Shown in pieces: positions 58,641 to 64,000 of a stretch of 64,000 nucleotides of DNA (positions are counted from its first letter, which is position 1; every line of letters starts with the position of its first letter). The position numbers and the translations under genes were made by a program. Source of the stretch: Lepeophtheirus salmonis (taxonomy: Eukaryota > Arthropoda > Copepoda > Siphonostomatoida > Caligidae); assembly GCF_016086655.4 (NCBI RefSeq), contig NC_052131.2, positions 7,051,940 to 7,115,939 of the forward strand, given 5' to 3'. The notes beneath the pieces are model-generated. The model was not told where the DNA came from, ran no database searches, and saw only the letters and a program-made list of their open reading frames with translations.

Positions 58641-58644
58641 ACAA
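57781..58644 (-). pseudogene. Mariner transposase keeping the catalytic core
   Basis: From 58630 the reverse strand reads EEKRQRISDLLDPKIEVPKI, then MDIVKCSMSLIFKVPKM. About 27 residues are then missing relative to the 42.2 kb copy before FNVDDRKNRRAVKEDL. LTSYARTPRHLLKDTLKERR and the KIFTVYSRRNN block follow (first catalytic Asp replaced by Tyr, expected FTVD), then VSPEEVKGVFRTKHPAQ. After shifts, VWT*DGAPSHTSVKCQKFCA near 58090 is the second block with a stop before the Asp, and SSSPDLNPLDFAVLDILERE at 57985 is the intact third block. The frame ends at 57781 with EGKHIV. It preserves the region deleted from the 42.2 kb element. Confidence 0.8.
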
Positions 58645-61600
58645 AAATATATATTCTTACCTAATCAATACAAATCTATCTCGCCAATGAGGAAAAATAG
58701 TTTGGAACTCGGGGCGCTACAATTTAAAAATTTAAAGAAAGGCTACGCCGGGAAATTAGTGCTACTCATTTATTAATTTTTAGGAAGTAATTTTGAATTA
58801 GAATTTTTTGTATTAAAACCCTTTGAAAGTGTATTAAATAAAAAATGAAATATTTGTTTATGTTTAACTAAGTGACGCCTTTTTCTTCAGAAAGTTGAGT
58901 TAATTTTGCTAAATTTAAATGCCCATATCTCTAGATTTGATTATCTAAAATGTTTCATTTTTCTACATAACAATTAAATATATCCAGCAACAAATTCTGA
59001 TATATATGGTTAATACTGTACTGACGTTTTGGCATGGAATGACCTTGATGAGTTATTTGTTAAGGAAGGTGATTAGTAGGAATGATACTTATTTAGAACG
59101 CTAGGAGAAGACAAGAACAATATTTAGTAACACTGATATAAAAAAAAACTTTGATAACCTCAACCGTCAGTTATATAATTTTGAAGGGAAGAAAATATAT
59201 TATTGCTATACTGCCTTGTTCATGTAAAACAAGCTAATTTCCAAATTTTTGAAAAGTCATATTTTATGTAAATGAGACTCTTTTTATTTCTTATTTTCCC
59301 TTCTATGGAATTTAGTGATTTTTACCTAGACATGACAAAAGAGTAAAGATAATTTTCTATATTTAAAGTAGCGTTAGTGCTATATAGTTTTGTATTAATA
59401 CCTTAAATATGCATTTAAACAATTATTATTAACAAGAATGGTACATGGAAATTCTCTAATACTTCTTATGGAGGCAAATGATTCCATAACGAGGATCTAC
59501 TAAGAAAAAAAATAGAATAATTTAAAAAAGGAGAACAAATTTTTACTGATACTCTTTTTACTTCTAAAAAGCCGGACTAAACATTTACCACGGTTTTGCA
59601 TCGAATTGCACGATCTCACATTTACTAAAAATAAGAGGAAAACAATATCGCCCCAATGGTACATGAAAAGTAGGCATGAAACTTGTTCTTTCCTTCGCAG
59701 AACTCACCTTGTTATTAAATCAATTAAAGAGGGGAAAGGTTACATATTTTTTTTCCTCATAGAAATGGGCAAAACGTAGAAAGAAAAACGATTTTAAGAT
59801 TTGAAAAATTAAAACAATCTGTGATATTATTCTTTTTTCTTGATTATATCATAGATTTACTAGGAATTAAAATCTTTCTCTCTTTCTGAATGTTGAAATC
59901 CCCCCCCCTTCTTATGTTTAATTAAAAAAAAATGCTCATAAAATAATAAAATATTTGTTAAATATAATTTTACAATACTTTCGAATCAGTAAAACTATTT
60001 TAATTATTGATGGTTCTCCTATCTATAGCACTAGTTCATTTTCTCCATACAAAATTCTATAAATGGGAGCTGATGTTGACAAGTGTGTTTATTCTGTTTA
60101 ACAATGAGTCAAACTCCCTCCTTGTACTCTTGAAATGCCCAACCCTCCGTATATAGTAATATTCGAATATACTCAATACACCCTAGCGGGAAAAACAATT
60201 AATTTCTTTCTAAGTAAAATGAGCACATGGTCTTTGTTTTGTTACATGGTTTATAGTTTTGCTCTCCCCTATATCGGTCAAACAATGGATTTTATTAATG
60301 TTTTTATTTTGACAAAGTTAAAAGGCAATTAAGTATTAAATAATTTTTATCCTTAATGGAAGTTGTCAACAAGTAATATATTTTTTTTCATAAATATATT
60401 AAGGTGGAGCTTATTTTTTAAAATTGATAAATGTTGACCTCTGAGGGTTGTAAATTTTTCCTTTTACACAGGTTAAAGACCTCGCATATAAATTTTGAAC
60501 GGTGTTAAAAAATATTTAAATGAAGCTCAACGGCTCTAAAATTTTGAAATTTTACGATTTTTTGTCAAAAAAGAGTGTTTTGACCTGAATATCAAATAAA
60601 CCCTTGGTGTTACAACAAGCCTTGAAAAACATCAAATTTAGTTTAACCAATTTACAATCAAAGATATTTTTTTACTAGCTGTTGGTGCTAATTGTTGAAA
60701 AAGAGAAAAGGCTGCCATAAATGGCATTTTTTGCTATACGCCCTTCCGTCTCATCGTAAAAGAAATGAAATCCATATTTACAATTTCTGTGCCCCAAATA
60801 ATTAGCAATGATGAATTTATTACCTAAAATAGATTGAACTGGTTATGTTAGGATAAATTTGCCTTTTTTTTTACCTTTTTATAACCTAAATTCAATTTAT
60901 ATGTCCAAAACTTTCGTAGTAGTCATGATTAAGAATAGTTGTAGGATAGTTTTAGTCTAAAATTCTCATTTTAGACTATAATCACTATCACTATAATCTT
61001 TAATGAGTTCAACTCTAAGCTCAACAGGATCATTAAAAACTATTAAATGAATGGTAGTATCAAGAGCATATTGGTAGTCATCCTGATCATTCTATAAGGA
61101 AGGATCTGTCTCAGAAATGTCTTTGGGAGGCGCAGACTTTGAAACAGTTTCTTTGTAACGAAATCTTCCAACTTTTGTTCTTTAATTCATCAAGAGTAAA
61201 GAACGTTATTTCTTGAGTGTTTTTACTCAAACTTTACATGACCTTAACCATAAGTCTTTTAAATTCTGTACATTATCCACTGCCAAATGGAGCTAATCCA
61301 ACATGTTCTTCGGCCAAGTAAGATAAGTGCTTGCATAATTTTTTAATGTTGATTTCGAAATGTCTTAATTAATGGAGGAATATTTAAAGAGGGATTTTAT
61401 TATATTCAGGCTCTTATTAGGCGCACTTAAGGCTTGTGGTGCAGACATCCAGGCTCGAAGATAAACTCTCACTATAAACAGACAAATATTGTGCAAATCT
61501 CGCTCCTCTTTGTTTGCCTAATTGAATTAAAATCAAAATTTTTTAGCAGTATAAAACTTTAGATAGCCCTCAGGGATGGTGTATAGCACCAGATGGCATA

Positions 61601-61776
61601 AATTTTGGCCACAATTTTGTCATTTATGTCGGTTGCTCTTGGTTCCTTAACAGAAATATTTCTATCAATAGTAGCAATAGTTCCCTTCCTTCCCTTTTCT
61701 CGTTGCTCTAACAATAACATTTTAACCTCTTCAAATAAACTCCGTATAGAGAGTTATTTAAGCTTCTATTCTCGAA
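58645..61776. other. AT-rich spacer
   Basis: No gene or element could be supported. Short frames (60135-60332 and 61605-61796) are unassigned. Confidence 0.4.
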
Positions 61777-62963
61777 CACATTCTTCAAATTATTAGAATT
61801 ACCATATCATTTTTTGGTTTCTTCAATCTTTACATACCGGCAGGACAGAATGTTTCAAATATATTGCAATATGAGCTATTTTTATAAAGAATTTGGACAA
61901 CTTTAGTCTTTCTTTCTCATTAATATTTTAATAATAAAAAAGTAATATTGGATAAATATGAAATAATAATAATATACTATTCAGAGAGTTTTCCTTAAAA
62001 AAAAAAAAAAAGAAAAAAAAAAAAGAAGGAGCAAATAGATGCCAAACTCTCTATGTTTATTTTAAATATCCATCCTTATTTTCTAATTTAAGTTGTAAAT
62101 GTGCTATGGAAAGATAAGTCTTTATTCATATTGATCACTAACTGAATATATAACGAACTTGACTAAAACAAATATTTTAAGATTATATCACTCCTTCAAC
62201 TCTATTTATTGTTTATATTTAATAAGTTTTTTAAATTAATTAAATAATTTTGATTGGTAGTTAAATAATTATTACTAATGTGCTTAATTAAAATATATAT
62301 ATATATATTTTTTTTTTGCTCTATGGAAGGGAATCTTAATGGCATCTATAAATCTAGTTATTATACAATTTTAAGTATTATCCTTGATTTTTCTCTAGAA
62401 AATGGTGATGTTCAAAAAAGTTAGTTTAATAGACAGCAGGAAAAATCAGTTGTAGTCTATGCTAAATATACTTACTCTAAGGAATACAAATGAGGAAAAA
62501 TATCACCATAATGACTGACATGCTTAAAAAATCTTAATATAATAAGGGTCATCACCAAAGATTTTCAGTTCTCAATATTGTAATGGAAAAGGGCCCCTCT
62601 TTTTTTTTGTAGCAGCTACCTGAATTTTTGTTTTTTTATTGTTAAAACGGTTGTTAGTATTCTTATATTCTTGGAGAAAGAACATATAAAGTAATCACTA
62701 TTGTATGAAAGACGAAAATCAATATTGAGGATTGGTTGCGTAGTTATAAGTAAAAGTCTTTGTTAGACTTAGAGTAGATTTGTAGATCAAAATCAGAGTT
62801 AATCCGGTCATTGATAGATATAGATCCGGATTTGTGCATTACCTTCACCTCATAGCTGCTCGTATATAACTTAACGCCCTGACGGATCTTCTTCCAAACA
62901 TTCTTCAAATTATCAGGGTTACCAAGTTCCTTTTTGGTTTCTTTTTTTAAACATAACGGCAGA
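61772..62963. repeat. Direct repeat pair about 1.12 kb apart, coding-like
   Basis: ACATTCTTCAAATTATTAGA (61778-) and ACATTCTTCAAATTATCAGG (62898-) begin segments of about 65 bp that remain similar through TTTTTGGTTTCTT. On the reverse strand both read alike: KKETKKELGNPDNLKNVWKK for the 62.9 kb copy and, with one stop, ETKK*YGNSNNLKNVFEN for the 61.8 kb copy. The 62.9 kb copy continues openly with KLYTSSYEVKVMHKSG. Family unknown; a repeated transposon fragment is likely. Confidence 0.45.
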
Positions 62964-64000
62964 TAATACTATTTTCATCTATGCTCATAGGTCTTATAGT
63001 GTATGAGAGAGTAGACAAAGTAACATTTAATTCATGATGGAACTAGTAAATCCTTGTCCAAAAATTCATTTTTTTCTTACATATTTAGGCCTAGCATCTT
63101 AATTTTCCATCCAGTTATCTATTTAAAATTTATTACAAGGGCCTAATGCAATAAGGCCAATACTTTTGCAGGAAAATAATTCTATCAAAAAGTACCAATG
63201 CTTCAATTTCAAGCCGCTACAAAGACTGACATAATTATTATGAAGCTGCCCTGCTAATTAAGGTATCAAAAGAAGTAGCTTATGTTTACAACAATGTCCC
63301 AAAGAACTCACATGTCAAATATCTACTCAATCCTTTTAACCGTTTTTGGGTAGATCTGTATTAAAAAAATATAGAGTAGTATACAATCATCCAATTTAAA
63401 TATGAAATACACTCTATTGAAAGATTTTGTTTGCAAAATTATAGCGCATCATTTTTTGCATTTGTTTTTAATTATCAGTAATTTATTTAGAGCACATGAG
63501 TAATTTGTATTTCATTTGTAAAAAAAAAAGAGAAAAAAAAATGTGAGAAAAGATTTTGCTCAGCAATCTCATTGATTTGCTTTTAATATTTTTGATGCAA
63601 AAAATGCTTAGGTTAAGTGCTGAGAAGGAATTTTATATTATATTAAAAGCGGAGCCACATAAATACAATTATATATATGCGTAAACAATGGAGTTTTCAT
63701 ATATTATATTTTTTGATCAGCCTGGAGATATTGATAGAGTTATATATACTTACCATGACAGGCTATATTTTATAGATAACCTATTTTATGTTTCATTGGT
63801 AATAGTTGCTGATCCAATAGGGCTAATTTTAATGGAGTAAGTGTTTTATAATTTGTATTATTGTATGTATACACGTAGACCTACTTAATAAAAGCATAAA
63901 GGTACATACCAGTCCACTTGGAGATTTTGTAGGATTGGTTTCACATGTTAATTAAAATACCTACCTTCATGCTTTAGTTAGTAATTTATTGTCCCATCAT
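62964..64000. other. AT-rich spacer
   Basis: Nothing recognisable to the end of the window. Confidence 0.45.

Noticed and set aside
1..64000. CRISPR array, phage, operon or bacterial defence system
   Set aside because: No regularly spaced repeats, no dense gene layout and no ribosome binding sites. All recognisable proteins are eukaryotic transposon remnants.

Overview
This 64 kb window is eukaryotic, very AT-rich, and contains no host gene that I can recognise. It reads as a transposon graveyard. It holds remnants of LINE retrotransposons, at least ten Tc1/mariner copies from several families, hAT and piggyBac transposases, and MITE-like elements, all embedded in A/T-rich spacer with homopolymer runs. 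No rRNA, CRISPR array, operon or bacterial-type gene layout is visible. The Tc1/mariner transposases and their many internally deleted copies resemble those I know from parasitic copepods, above all the salmon louse Lepeophtheirus salmonis. That assignment is inference from memory, not a search result.

Layout. At 1-7 kb lie a reverse-strand LINE fragment (1.76-2.1 kb) and a long plus-strand LINE (3.0-7.0 kb) with readable zinc-knuckle, endonuclease and reverse-transcriptase parts, all broken by stops and frameshifts. At 8-19.6 kb are mariner copies at 8.0-9.25, 12.4-13.5 and 17.7-18.4 kb, plus two members of a hAT-like MITE family with CAGGGGCGTC ends (9.5 and 19.0 kb). At 22.7-24.3 kb is the least ordinary item: a broken plus-strand gene resembling an uncharacterised animal family (a GHTK/DNC type, DUF7869-like by recollection). 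At 28.2-31.5 kb are an unknown Lys-rich reverse frame, a piggyBac transposase remnant, a Tc1 helix-turn-helix remnant, and a mariner split by a hAT end and a third MITE copy. At 32-43.6 kb are mariner remnants at 32.0, 33.4-34.0, 34.9-35.8, 36.9-38.0, 39.8-40.9 and 42.2-43.2 kb, followed by a 218-bp hAT MITE with near-perfect 8-bp target duplications. At 45.6-47.5 kb are two copies of one hAT transposase, arranged tail to tail. At 49.5-51.3 kb is a reverse-strand LINE of another type. At 54.2-55.9 kb is a second copy of the 3-7 kb LINE family. At 57.7-58.6 kb is another mariner, close kin of the 42.2 kb copy. The rest (59-64 kb) is spacer with one weak repeated coding-like segment.

How the parts relate. 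No pathway or operon is present; the relations are those of repeat families. The mariner copies at 12.4, 39.8, 42.2 and 57.7 kb share one transposase type. The LINEs at 3-7 and 54-56 kb share another family. The 9.5, 19.0 and 30.4 kb MITEs form a third. Almost every coding remnant has several inactivating lesions, so I infer that no autonomous element in the window is active. Because start sites, introns and transcription cannot be judged here, short unassigned reading frames are reported with low confidence.
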